Below are positions 50,708 through 58,869 of a stretch of 64,000 bases of DNA, piece after piece. The DNA is from Candidatus Poseidonia sp. (GTDB lineage Archaea; Thermoplasmatota; Poseidoniia; Poseidoniales; Poseidoniaceae): positions 1 through 64,000 of the forward strand of contig JAURAI010000007.1 in the NCBI GenBank assembly GCA_030829545.1, read 5' to 3'. The notes beneath the pieces are model-generated. The model was given only the letters and a program-made list of their open reading frames with translations. It did no database searches and was not told the origin of the DNA. The translations under genes and the position numbers were made by a program. The stretch's first letter is position 1; the number at the start of each line of letters is the position of its first letter.

Positions 50708-52273
50708 TTAGTTGACGGGAGGGGCTTCCATTTTTCCCCCTTTCCCTTCATTCTCATCGTCGCTGGCTTCACGACGGGGTAGAAAAATCACGGCACAGGC
50801 AACGCTCAAGGAGGTTAAAAGAAGCGATAGAGAGGGTGTGTTTTCATCCGAAAAACCTCCCAGGTTTTCGCGGTCCAATAACTCACGCAGGTCTGCTGTA
50901 AAATCATCAACGAGCCAACGGTCTCCAGTCCAAGCGACTGCAGGCTCTCTGTCGGAGTTGAGAATGTAGGTGATGGTTGAGTGGCCCACAGTGTAATCTT
51001 CTATTGTCTCTGAGATGCAGGATAGACGGTCATTTCCATCCCACCCATAGCCAGTATCACACATACAGTGCATCGAATCTCCGCTGCCCATCAGCCAGCC
51101 ATGATCGTTGCATACGCCCGTATCGTTGTGGTTTTGGACTGGCGGAGGGATCTCACTGATATTGATATCAGAAGGTGCCCATGCGATGTGGTTCGGTTCA
51201 AGGACCTCATCCATACCATAATCCGAGCTTTCCCATGTTTCGGCTGTTCCATTCCACAAGTAGAGATTCCACCACCACTCATAGGTTGAGGGTGCGGTTT
51301 CATTGTTCATCGATGACATATAGTGACCCCATGTTGACATTTCGATGGTAGCATTCAATCCAGCAGCATCCAAGCCTCCACGTGTTGCATGATAGGCGTT
51401 AAAGGTACTGATGTTGCTCTGAACGGTCGTTCCATTGGGCCACATGAATGTCATGCTTGCTTCTGCAGTCGCATTGGGGGCAGGGAGTTCACTTCGATTT
51501 GATGTCGATGGCATCCATGCGAGGGACGAGTTTTCAAAACCATCAATGCTGTCAACCCCAACATTTGCCATTTCCCATGCCAATGCGCTTTCGTTCCATG
51601 TATTCAATTCCCAATACCACGACCAGTCAGAGGGGGAATCAACGCCATTGAGGCCGTGAATCATGTGCCCATAGGTCGAGAGTGAGGCATTAACTGAGAT
51701 ATTTGCTTGTTCTGCCATCAGTTGTGTGAGCGTCCATCCTGAGAATTCAACCATGTGATTGGATGCATTACCGCTCGTGTTGACGATGGTTAACGAAGTC
51801 TCAGCGGGTTGGTAGTCCATCACATGAGCCTCGATGACGTTTTGTTGGACGACCAATCCGAAATTATCCCAAACGGGCCTCATTTCTTCAACAGTCCCAG
51901 TGAGATGAGGCCATTCAACTCCGTGCAAGGTCGTGAATTCTGTAAGGCGCTCTGGAGTGTCGTATTCTGGGTCAACGGTAATGGAAATGAACGTGATATC
52001 TTGGCGTTCCCGTTCAGTCAATTCTCCTTCAACACCTTTGAGCAATTGTGTGATTGCGGGGCAAACATCCGGGCAGCGTGTGAACATGAAAGCCACCACT
52101 GTGACCCCCTCGCTGTCAGCATCAGAGTTGTAGACGGCATCATCTTGTGTTGTGAGGCTGAAATCCTCCACAGGTCCACGAGCAAGCTTGCTGCCCTTGT
52201 AGGCAGCAGCCACGGAAGTCATAAGGAGCAATGTACAAACAAAGACAACCAAAAACCGTGTGCGTTGATTCAT
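50708..52273 (-). CDS. Sco-type oxidase assembly protein with large insert (Trp-rich duplicated module plus EGF-like module)
   Basis: A 521-residue exported Sco/SenC protein, involved in copper delivery to the CuA site of subunit II. An N-terminal membrane anchor (about 7-24) precedes the thioredoxin-like domain with CPDVC (Cys67, Cys71). The conserved histidine is only reached at His431 in VGHSTITYILNSD, because about 280 residues are inserted between NFGLVVQQ (about 144) and there. The insert holds two related Trp-rich units (188-256 and 300-368) and a module with C388, C403, C405 and C419 (CMCDTGYGWDG) like an EGF domain. A C-terminal helix (about 481-497) re-enters the membrane. It ends the oxidase operon. 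Confidence 0.9.
   Translation of the reverse strand: MNQRTRFLVVFVCTLLLMTSVAAAYKGSKLARGPVEDFSLTTQDDAVYNSDADSEGVTVVAFMFTRCPDVCPAITQLLKGVEGELTERERQDITFISITVDPEYDTPERLTEFTTLHGVEWPHLTGTVEEMRPVWDNFGLVVQQNVIEAHVMDYQPAETSLTIVNTSGNASNHMVEFSGWTLTQLMAEQANISVNASLSTYGHMIHGLNGVDSPSDWSWYWELNTWNESALAWEMANVGVDSIDGFENSSLAWMPSTSNRSELPAPNATAEASMTFMWPNGTTVQSNISTFNAYHATRGGLDAAGLNATIEMSTWGHYMSSMNNETAPSTYEWWWNLYLWNGTAETWESSDYGMDEVLEPNHIAWAPSDINISEIPPPVQNHNDTGVCNDHGWLMGSGDSMHCMCDTGYGWDGNDRLSCISETIEDYTVGHSTITYILNSDREPAVAWTGDRWLVDDFTADLRELLDRENLGGFSDENTPSLSLLLTSLSVACAVIFLPRREASDDENEGKGGKMEAPPVN
51170..51712 (-). repeat. Duplicated Trp-rich module inside the Sco gene
   Basis: Two units of about 69 residues, encoded at 51506-51712 and 51170-51376. 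Both have S-T-Y/W-GH-M near the start, a W-x-W-Y/W-x-L-x-W-N core, a W-E segment and end AWxPS. They are clear protein-level duplicates separated by about 43 residues. Confidence 0.8.
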
Positions 52274-52284
52274 ACCACGTAGCC

Positions 52285-52680
52285 TCAGCGTTCTACGGCA
52301 AAATCCCAGTTAGGAGTACACCAGTCAGGTAGATTTTGCACTGCACCGGGGTTTGACAGTCCAATGCCCCAAAGCATGAGCAATACAAAGAGGACGGGGA
52401 ACAGGGCCGTTCGGGTGTAGATACGAGGGTCGCCCTTCAAGTGCATGAAATAGGCTGCAATACCGTAGCCTTTGACAATACCAACGCCAATGAGGATGGC
52501 CCAAACAGCGTAGAGTGTGATCTCGATGTTGGTACCAGGTATGGTCTCGAAGAAAACAGCAGCGACCTCAAACAGTGTGAACACCATCAAGATGATGAAG
52601 TTCCAAAAGTAAATGTCGTAGTTCCCAGGTAGTTTTTCAACAATTGATTCAAAGATTCCGGTTGTTTCGTGTTCTCCCAT
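52285..52680 (-). CDS. coxIV: Cytochrome c oxidase subunit IV (prokaryotic type)
   Basis: A 131-residue small membrane subunit with three hydrophobic helices: NFIILMVFTLFEVAAVFF, then LYAVWAILIGVGIVKGYGIAAYFMHL, then TALFPVLFVLLMLWGIGL. The KGYxIAxYFMHLK motif is characteristic of prokaryotic COX4/CyoD proteins. It stabilises the oxidase core. It is 9 bases after coxIII and 11 bases before sco, so all lie in one transcript. Confidence 0.9.
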   Translation of the reverse strand: MGEHETTGIFESIVEKLPGNYDIYFWNFIILMVFTLFEVAAVFFETIPGTNIEITLYAVWAILIGVGIVKGYGIAAYFMHLKGDPRIYTRTALFPVLFVLLMLWGIGLSNPGAVQNLPDWCTPNWDFAVER

Positions 52681-52689
52681 GTTTTCACC

Positions 52690-54036
52690 TCAATACAGAT
52701 AGAAGGCTGGGAAGATAACAACCCAAGCCAAGTCAACAAAGTGCCAGTACAGGCCAAAGTATTCAATGCCTTGACCGTTCTTTTCATCGTAGCCAACGGT
52801 GTCAGCCTTGAAAATCAGGTAAAGCATCACGAGCAGCCCAATGAAGACGTGAAGTCCGTGCGCACCCGTGGAAATGTAGAAGATAGAACCAGCTTGTGTA
52901 CCAATGGTGAATCCTTCTGCAACCAAATGGCTCCATTCAATCAACTTGAGGACGATAAACATCGAACCGAGCAGGAAGGTAGCAATGAGGTAGTTTCGAA
53001 CAGCCGCTTTCTGGGTGGGCATGATCTTACCCATGAAACCAGTCGGAGCAGTCCAATCCTTGGCTTTGGCAGTCTTGAGAGCCAAGACGATGGTGTAGGA
53101 TGAGATGATAAGAGCAAAGGTGTTGATAGCACCAGGCAAGAGCGTCATGAAGTCTCCTTGTCCACCCAAACCATCGAGTGTACCTCCGTTCGGGCGAAGG
53201 AAATCAGATGCTGTCAACATGTTAACTTCCTGACAATTTCCAGCCTGGACTTGCCAGTCCGTACACCATTCGGTTCGCATACGGAGGTAGGACGAAAAGA
53301 AGGTGGCGAACACCATCACTTCAGACATGATGAATACCCACAATCCAGCCTTGCGGATGTGTTGGCCTTCAAAGGGAGCTGAAGTCGCGATTTGCTCACC
53401 ATTTCCAATGAACGGAAGGTCTTCTCTCCACCAGTTTGCCACACCGGCTGTTACAATGACGAGGCCGAGCATGCTGACTCCAAGGTCTCCAAGAGCGAAA
53501 TCTGTACCAGACAGCATGTTGCCCAATACGCCCTGGAACGATGGGAAGCCCATGAGGAAGAGCATGATACCGAGTGCGAAGATGATCGGAGATCCTGACC
53601 CGTGGTGTTCGTGGTCGTCTCCACCATATCCGTGATTGTCATGAGCATCGTCTCCATTGGGTGCGATTGAATTGAGGAATCCACCCAATCCGATGAATGC
53701 AGCGTAAGTAATACACATCAGGAGGATGGTGATTCCTGCTGTTCTCCATGTCAGGTAGGAGAGGTGAGCCTCCACTTCGTGGTGATGAGCGGCTTCTTTC
53801 TCTGCTTTGAGCGTTGCAATTTCGTCTGCACTGGCGTTTGTAGCCTTTGCATCCTCGTAGGCATACTTTGCTTCCTCATATTCACTCATCGCAATTTCGT
53901 AATCGTGATGCTTGAGGTTGGCAGCGCCTACGCCCATTGTGGCAAAGGCAAGAATACCGATGGCGAGGAAAACGCCTCCAATCAAGACGGCGCGCATCCA
54001 GATGCTGTTTTCGACATGGGCCTCTCCTCCGCTCAT
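52690..54036 (-). CDS. coxIII: Cytochrome c oxidase subunit III with N-terminal extension
   Basis: A 448-residue subunit III. The core from about residue 150 has FEGQHIRKAGLWVFIMSEVMVFATFFSSYLR, AINTFALIISSYTIVLA and HGLHVFIGLLVML with FGLYWHFVDLAWVVIFPAFY, all family signatures. Residues 1-148 are extra: a membrane helix (12-38), a charged helical segment (about 43-92), a second helix (98-120) and a His-rich loop (130-147, with NHGYGGDDHEHHGSG). The family is usually 200-270 residues. The extension could bind metal or a partner subunit. It overlaps coxI by 4 bases (ATGA). Confidence 0.93.
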   Translation of the reverse strand: MSGGEAHVENSIWMRAVLIGGVFLAIGILAFATMGVGAANLKHHDYEIAMSEYEEAKYAYEDAKATNASADEIATLKAEKEAAHHHEVEAHLSYLTWRTAGITILLMCITYAAFIGLGGFLNSIAPNGDDAHDNHGYGGDDHEHHGSGSPIIFALGIMLFLMGFPSFQGVLGNMLSGTDFALGDLGVSMLGLVIVTAGVANWWREDLPFIGNGEQIATSAPFEGQHIRKAGLWVFIMSEVMVFATFFSSYLRMRTEWCTDWQVQAGNCQEVNMLTASDFLRPNGGTLDGLGGQGDFMTLLPGAINTFALIISSYTIVLALKTAKAKDWTAPTGFMGKIMPTQKAAVRNYLIATFLLGSMFIVLKLIEWSHLVAEGFTIGTQAGSIFYISTGAHGLHVFIGLLVMLYLIFKADTVGYDEKNGQGIEYFGLYWHFVDLAWVVIFPAFYLY

Positions 54037-56366
54037 TCTTCTCCCTCCAGTTGACCTACGATCACCGCTTTCGGTTCGGCTTTCAGGTATTTATCGACAA
54101 GCGATTCAGATTTCTCAGCATGGTGTCCGTAGAGTTCGTTCATATCGCCCTGCGTTGGGATGTCGTGGAACGAAGGTGTTGGAGGCGGAGAGGTTGTGGA
54201 CCATTCCAATGACCAGCCACCCCAAGGGTCGTTATCAGCAGGTTCGCCGCGTCGGGCCGAGTAAATGATGTTCCATACCAAGAGGAGTTGGCTGATTCCG
54301 AAGATGAAAGCAAAGGTGGAGACTGCCATGTTGTATTCTGCAAAACCAGATTCGATGGTATAGGTATGTGTCCGTCGAGGCATGCCCATGATACCGAGGG
54401 CATGCATGGGCCAAAATGCTGCATTGTAGGAGGCAAAGCCGATGAGGAAATGCCACAGTCCAAGCGTCTCGTTGAGTTTACGTCCGGTTGCCTTTGGATA
54501 CCAGTAGTACACTGCAGAGAACAAAGCGAAGACAGTTCCGCCAATGAATACATAGTGGAAGTGGGCCACAACGAAGTAGGAATCATGGAAGTGAATGTCA
54601 AGCCCCGCAACGGGGAAGAACATACCTGAAATACCACCGAGGGTGAAGGTAACGAGGAAACCGAGTGACCAAAGCGTATGGGTCTTCATGACCAATGAGC
54701 CGCCCCATAGGGTTGCTAGCCAGTTGAAGATCTTGGCACCCGTCGGAATAGCGACGAGCATGGTCATCACCATGAAGGCTGCTCGCCAGAACGGGTCCAT
54801 ACCCGATGTGAGCATGTGGTGCCCCCATACGACGAAGCCGACAACACCGATACCAGCCATGGCGAGAACCATTGACTTGTATCCAAAGATGGAGCGTCGG
54901 GCTGAGGTTGCCAGTACCTCCGATACGATACCGAAAGCAGGAACGATGACCACGTAGACTTCTGGATGGCCAAAGAACCAGAACAGGTGCTGGAACAAGA
55001 GCGGGTCGCCACCGGCGACGAAGAATTGCGTTCCAATCGTGTGGTCAAAGAGCAAGAAGGCCACGCCGATGATGAGAGCAGGCAGGGACATGAAGAGCAT
55101 GAACACGCTGATGAATACAGACCAAGAGAAGAGGGGCATCTTCATCCAGGTGACGCCTGGTGCACGCATGGTGAACACGGTGGTGATGAAATTCACGCCA
55201 CCCAGTGTCGATGAAGCACCCAGCATGAGCATGCCCGAAATGAAGGCAGTCGTTCCTGGGTTTGAACCGTAATCTGCAAGCGTTGAACCGAGATTGGCTT
55301 CGGTCAGCGATGAATAGGGCGGGTACATGACCCAGGTGATATCAGCGCCTTCACCGGACCAAATGCCCGTGAAGATGAGAGGTGCAGAGAACACGAGAAG
55401 CCAAAGACCCATGGCATTGATTCGAGGGAAGGCCAGGTCTTTAGCACCGATTTGCAACGGCAAGACGTAATTCATGAAACCAGCGATCATCGGCATGGCT
55501 GCAAGGAAAATCATGGTCGTACCGTGAAGGGTGAAGAATGAATTGTATTCGTCATAGGTGAGGAAATCGTTCTCAGGAAGTGATAGCTGAATGCGGAATA
55601 ACAATGCGAGCAATCCACCGACGAGGAAGAAGAAGAATCCGAACAGGAAGTACATGATTCCGACTTCTTTGTGGTCGGTTGTAGTCAACCAAGGCTTGAG
55701 GAAGCCCCAGAAACGCTCCATGGTAAAGGTGTCAGGTGAATTCCGGTAAAAGACCCACAAGACGCCAACAAAGATGAGTCCTGCCGCTAGTCCAATGGAA
55801 GTGAGGAAGATAATGAGTGCACTCGCGCTCGGGGCGGTAACACCTGCATTGATACCGGAGATAGCAAGATTGGCTTGATTCCACATGTCACCGCCAGAAC
55901 CTGCTCCACCATTGACTGCGTTTCCATAAACGGTCATTTCCACGTTGAGGTCGTCAGCAGCGGGTGCTGTCCATTCAAAGGTCCACGAGCGAACGGTATT
56001 TGCTTCGTCTGTGTGAGTGAGTCCTCCGTCCATGGTTTGACTGAGAGTTTCGGGGACGGCAGTGACGCTTCCGTGGGAAACGAGGATTCTGAAACCACCT
56101 GCACGGCCGTTCCATTCGTCGCCACCATCGTCGTAAATCTCCATCACATCGTTCACAACGGTAACGGTGAAGGTGTAAGTTTCGCTTGCGTTGTAGGTAT
56201 CGGGTAAACCAACGACAACGACGCTTGTGTCAGCGGATGCACCGCCGTGGCATGAACAACCTTGGTCTCCTGCGGAGCCGATTCCGCCGGGGGCTGCAGT
56301 GAATTGAGGTGCTGCCATCAAAGCAACGAGAACGACACCGAGCAGTGCAATGGCGCGAGTTCGCAT
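54033..56366 (-). CDS. coxI: Cytochrome c oxidase subunit I with exported N-terminal domain
   Basis: A 777-residue subunit I of an aa3-type (A1-like) haem-copper oxidase. Core ligands are visible: His281 and His604 for haem a, His602 for haem a3, and His467, His516 and His517 for CuB with the crosslinking Tyr471 in FGHPEVY, Glu469 being the D-channel residue. The core starts only at about residue 228. Before it lie a signal peptide (1-24), a beta-rich outside domain (about 36-172) beginning GCSCHGG, and an additional membrane helix (182-206). That domain resembles the GC-CHG choice-of-anchor domains of exported proteins. The gene overlaps coxII by 1 base and coxIII by 4. Confidence 0.95.
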   Translation of the reverse strand: MRTRAIALLGVVLVALMAAPQFTAAPGGIGSAGDQGCSCHGGASADTSVVVVGLPDTYNASETYTFTVTVVNDVMEIYDDGGDEWNGRAGGFRILVSHGSVTAVPETLSQTMDGGLTHTDEANTVRSWTFEWTAPAADDLNVEMTVYGNAVNGGAGSGGDMWNQANLAISGINAGVTAPSASALIIFLTSIGLAAGLIFVGVLWVFYRNSPDTFTMERFWGFLKPWLTTTDHKEVGIMYFLFGFFFFLVGGLLALLFRIQLSLPENDFLTYDEYNSFFTLHGTTMIFLAAMPMIAGFMNYVLPLQIGAKDLAFPRINAMGLWLLVFSAPLIFTGIWSGEGADITWVMYPPYSSLTEANLGSTLADYGSNPGTTAFISGMLMLGASSTLGGVNFITTVFTMRAPGVTWMKMPLFSWSVFISVFMLFMSLPALIIGVAFLLFDHTIGTQFFVAGGDPLLFQHLFWFFGHPEVYVVIVPAFGIVSEVLATSARRSIFGYKSMVLAMAGIGVVGFVVWGHHMLTSGMDPFWRAAFMVMTMLVAIPTGAKIFNWLATLWGGSLVMKTHTLWSLGFLVTFTLGGISGMFFPVAGLDIHFHDSYFVVAHFHYVFIGGTVFALFSAVYYWYPKATGRKLNETLGLWHFLIGFASYNAAFWPMHALGIMGMPRRTHTYTIESGFAEYNMAVSTFAFIFGISQLLLVWNIIYSARRGEPADNDPWGGWSLEWSTTSPPPTPSFHDIPTQGDMNELYGHHAEKSESLVDKYLKAEPKAVIVGQLEGEE

Positions 56367-57373
56367 CAGTAATCGCCTCCACTGCTTTCGCCGTCAGATG
56401 TTTTCTTCACGCCTGTATCAATCGAACAATCTGTTCCTTCTGCAGCGACGATTTTGACTTGGCCGTACATCATGGAGTGTTGGTTGCCACAGTATTCAGC
56501 ACAACGAATTGGGAATGTTCCGGGGTCATCGGCCATGATGGTCATGTAGGTGCCTCCTTCGAGACCAGGCACCAAATCTTCTTTGACGCCCCATTCTGGA
56601 AGCCAGAAGGAATGTTGGACGCCGACATAATTTGGGTTGGAGTCGTCAGAAGGTTTGGAGTGCATCTCAAAGACAACATCTTCATCACACGGCAAAATCA
56701 TGTCTTCGCTCAGTGCTGAGGAGAAGATGTGGCCTTCGGGAATGTGCATCCAGGTGTGAAGAACTGCGCCTTCAGCGTCGATGACTTCTACAACGGCCAG
56801 TTCTCGAGTTTGGATGACAACCTCTTCGGTGCCCATCCCGGTCAATTGGTCAAGGGCAACGAATCCATCTTTGCCGGCGTTATCGTAGGTGGCATTGACT
56901 GCTCCGCTGGACCCAGCGTTGATGACCAGTGTTGTGCCTGACCAGTTGACATCAATGCCGGTCATGGACGGATCGTCTTCCCAAGTGAGCGAGTCTGCGT
57001 ATTCGAATTCCCAGAACCACTGCTTGCCGTAAATTTTCATGTCATGAGCTTCGGCTTCGTCAGGGATGACCCAGACAGCAGTGTTTGAGGAGAGTGCAAG
57101 GACAAGCAGCCAGGCAATAATAATGGTTGGAAGGACATAAAACAATGTTTCCACCGCAGTATTGTGGCGGTCAACTGGAAATGAACCCACTTCAATATGG
57201 TCAATGTGCGTAGTATCCGGCTCAACACCATCACGGTATCGCAAGATCGCCAAAAAGAGCCAACCGAAGGTGAAAATACCTACGATAATGGACCAGAACA
57301 TGAATTTATCATAGAGAACAGTGAATACCGTATCTTCAGCGACCACACAACCACCCTGTCTTATGGGCAACAT
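56366..57373 (-). CDS. coxII: Cytochrome c oxidase subunit II
   Basis: A 335-residue subunit II carrying the CuA centre that receives electrons. Two helices (about 27-45 and 75-95) anchor it. The cupredoxin domain has His254 (QHSFWLPEW) and the ligand loop Cys291, Cys295, His299 and Met302 (CAEYCGNQHSMM). QWFWEFEYAD is the conserved aromatic patch. The insert EDDPSMTGIDVNWSG to ATYDNAGKDGF lengthens the cupredoxin domain relative to short forms. No haem c motif is fused. The start may be 57373 (MLPIRQGG) or the GTG at 57346. It leads the operon coxII-coxI-coxIII-coxIV-sco. Confidence 0.95.
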   Translation of the reverse strand: MLPIRQGGCVVAEDTVFTVLYDKFMFWSIIVGIFTFGWLFLAILRYRDGVEPDTTHIDHIEVGSFPVDRHNTAVETLFYVLPTIIIAWLLVLALSSNTAVWVIPDEAEAHDMKIYGKQWFWEFEYADSLTWEDDPSMTGIDVNWSGTTLVINAGSSGAVNATYDNAGKDGFVALDQLTGMGTEEVVIQTRELAVVEVIDAEGAVLHTWMHIPEGHIFSSALSEDMILPCDEDVVFEMHSKPSDDSNPNYVGVQHSFWLPEWGVKEDLVPGLEGGTYMTIMADDPGTFPIRCAEYCGNQHSMMYGQVKIVAAEGTDCSIDTGVKKTSDGESSGGDY

Positions 57374-57559
57374 AGCCCCCCCTTAAGCGTTTGTCGGGAA
57401 GGGCTAGAATCGCCCCTCCTTTCCTCATTCACCCTACTTCTCAGCAGCCCCCTTTTTCGCGCACGGATTGATACAAAAAGGCCCTATTCACGCACAGATT
57501 TTTCTCTTCGGCGAAAAGAAGCGGGCGATGCTAAAGAACCTCCTCTTCTTCATCCCATC

Positions 57560-57883
57560 ATGGACCTTGGCGGATGTCTGACTTCAACCCTCGACGGGGC
57601 TGTCGTGTTGGATGTCGAAGTTCAACCCGGTTCAACCCGTCAAGGCGTGACTGGTTACAACGAATGGCGTTCACGTCTTTGCGTAGCGGTGCGGGCTGAA
57701 GCCAAACAAGGCAGAGCCAACAAGGCTCTCGTCCATGTCCTCGCAACCCAATTGGGACTTGAAACCGAACATATTGAGGTCAGTTCAGGTCTTCGCTCCA
57801 AGCAAAAATCAGTACGAATCACCGTCTCAACGCATAGCGAATTACTTGAGCGAATCAGGTCATTGTTGGAGGCGCTCCAATGA
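57560..57883 (+). CDS. DUF167 (YggU-like) protein
   Basis: A 107-residue DUF167 protein from the ATG at 57560 (MDLGGCLTSTLDG). Signatures are VQPGSTRQGVTGYNEWRSRL, AVRAEAKQGRANKALVHVLA and VSSGLRSKQKSVRI, matching the PxAkkn..G..g and eGkAN..l motifs. The frame is open further upstream to 57197 but there overlaps the divergent coxII gene and is not conserved. Function is unknown in the family. The stop overlaps the next gene's ATG by 4 bases. Confidence 0.88.
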   Translation: MDLGGCLTSTLDGAVVLDVEVQPGSTRQGVTGYNEWRSRLCVAVRAEAKQGRANKALVHVLATQLGLETEHIEVSSGLRSKQKSVRITVSTHSELLERIRSLLEALQ

Positions 57884-58374
57884 CGGCATCCTTTCATGGG
57901 CCCGGACGTGGCTCCGCCAATGCAGAAGAACGCTGGTTGAAAGCAGCCTTCTCATTGGCCGAGTGCCGTCACCGAAATCGCGAGCATCCCTGCGCCATCC
58001 TCGTCGAAGGCCGTCGTGACCGTGAGGCCCTCGAACGCCTCGGCTTTTCTGGCCCTATTGAGGTATTGAATCGTGGATGGCGAGTTGATGATGTGTTGGT
58101 GTACTTGGTGGACACCTACGGTCGGCGCAGTTCAACGGATGGCGGCGCAACCCTCGTCTTACTGATGGATTGGGACCGGACAGGAGGGCGCTTGCAGAGC
58201 ACATGCCGAAGAAATTTGGAATCTCTTGACGTTCGTTTTGATGAAGACCTTCGTCGAACGCTCATGAAATGTCTCAAACCTGAAACCACGGTTGTTGAAG
58301 GGCTCTCTGGCTTGGCTGAAGTTCTCAGGCCACTCATCGATGGCTACGATAGGTTCGAGGATGGCGCAGGCTGA
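57880..58374 (+). CDS. Small Toprim-domain protein
   Basis: A 164-residue protein with a single Toprim fold. AILVEGRRDREALERLGF holds the conserved glutamate, and LLMDWDRTGGRL the DxD. This small stand-alone form resembles archaeal proteins of the M5/primase-like Toprim group, which probably cleave or process nucleic acid; the substrate here is unknown. It is coupled to the DUF167 gene (ATGA overlap) and ends 31 bases inside the convergent Lrp regulator gene. Confidence 0.8.
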   Translation: MTASFHGPGRGSANAEERWLKAAFSLAECRHRNREHPCAILVEGRRDREALERLGFSGPIEVLNRGWRVDDVLVYLVDTYGRRSSTDGGATLVLLMDWDRTGGRLQSTCRRNLESLDVRFDEDLRRTLMKCLKPETTVVEGLSGLAEVLRPLIDGYDRFEDGAG

Positions 58375-58820
58375 GGCAAAGCGTCTTCTTTGACCGTGTT
58401 TAGAACCACGTGGGTGTACGAGCGCTCAACACCTTCCAGCGTGAAGACCGTTTTCGTGAGATTATCGAGGTCCTCTCGGTTTTGAACGCGTGCGAGAACG
58501 ATGGAATCCCAGTCTCCAGTGACGTCGTATACGGCAAAGACACGCGGGTCCGCTGCAATCTTTTGCTGCACATCGATCATCTTCCCTTTGAAAATACGCA
58601 GCCCGGCCATGACCGTCATCGACCAGCCAACATAGGCTGGGTTGAGTACGGCACTGTAGCCCTGAATTACTCCAGCCTCCTCAAGCCGCTTCAAGCGATT
58701 GGTCACCGTTCCTTGTGCAACCCCCATGTCGCGGGCAAGTTGCCGATGACTGGCCCGAGCATCTGTTTGAAGAAGCGCCAAAAGTTTGCGATCGGTATCG
58801 TCCAGTAGCATGGTACTCAT
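58344..58820 (-). CDS. Lrp/AsnC family transcription regulator
   Basis: A 158-residue regulator. The N-terminal wHTH (LDDTDRKLLALLQTDARASHRQLARDMG, then GTVTNRLKRLEEAGVI) is followed by the RAM ligand-binding domain with FAVYDVTGDWDSIVLARV. It usually binds amino acids and controls metabolic genes. I chose the ATG at 58820 (MSTMLLDD) because GAGGCAAGT lies 3-11 bases before it; the frame is open to 58856. The last 15 residues are unlike the family. The 3' end overlaps the Toprim gene by 31 bases. Target genes cannot be told from sequence. Confidence 0.9.
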   Translation of the reverse strand: MSTMLLDDTDRKLLALLQTDARASHRQLARDMGVAQGTVTNRLKRLEEAGVIQGYSAVLNPAYVGWSMTVMAGLRIFKGKMIDVQQKIAADPRVFAVYDVTGDWDSIVLARVQNREDLDNLTKTVFTLEGVERSYTHVVLNTVKEDALPQPAPSSNLS

Positions 58821-58869
58821 ACTTGCCTCAAGTCTATTGGACTTCAACGCTTTCACGCGTCAGTTTCGC

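Noticed and set aside
56230-56260. Haem c-type motif in CoxI's N-terminal domain
   Set aside because: The residues are C-S-C-H (C-x-C-H), not C-x2-C-H, so covalent haem attachment is not supported.
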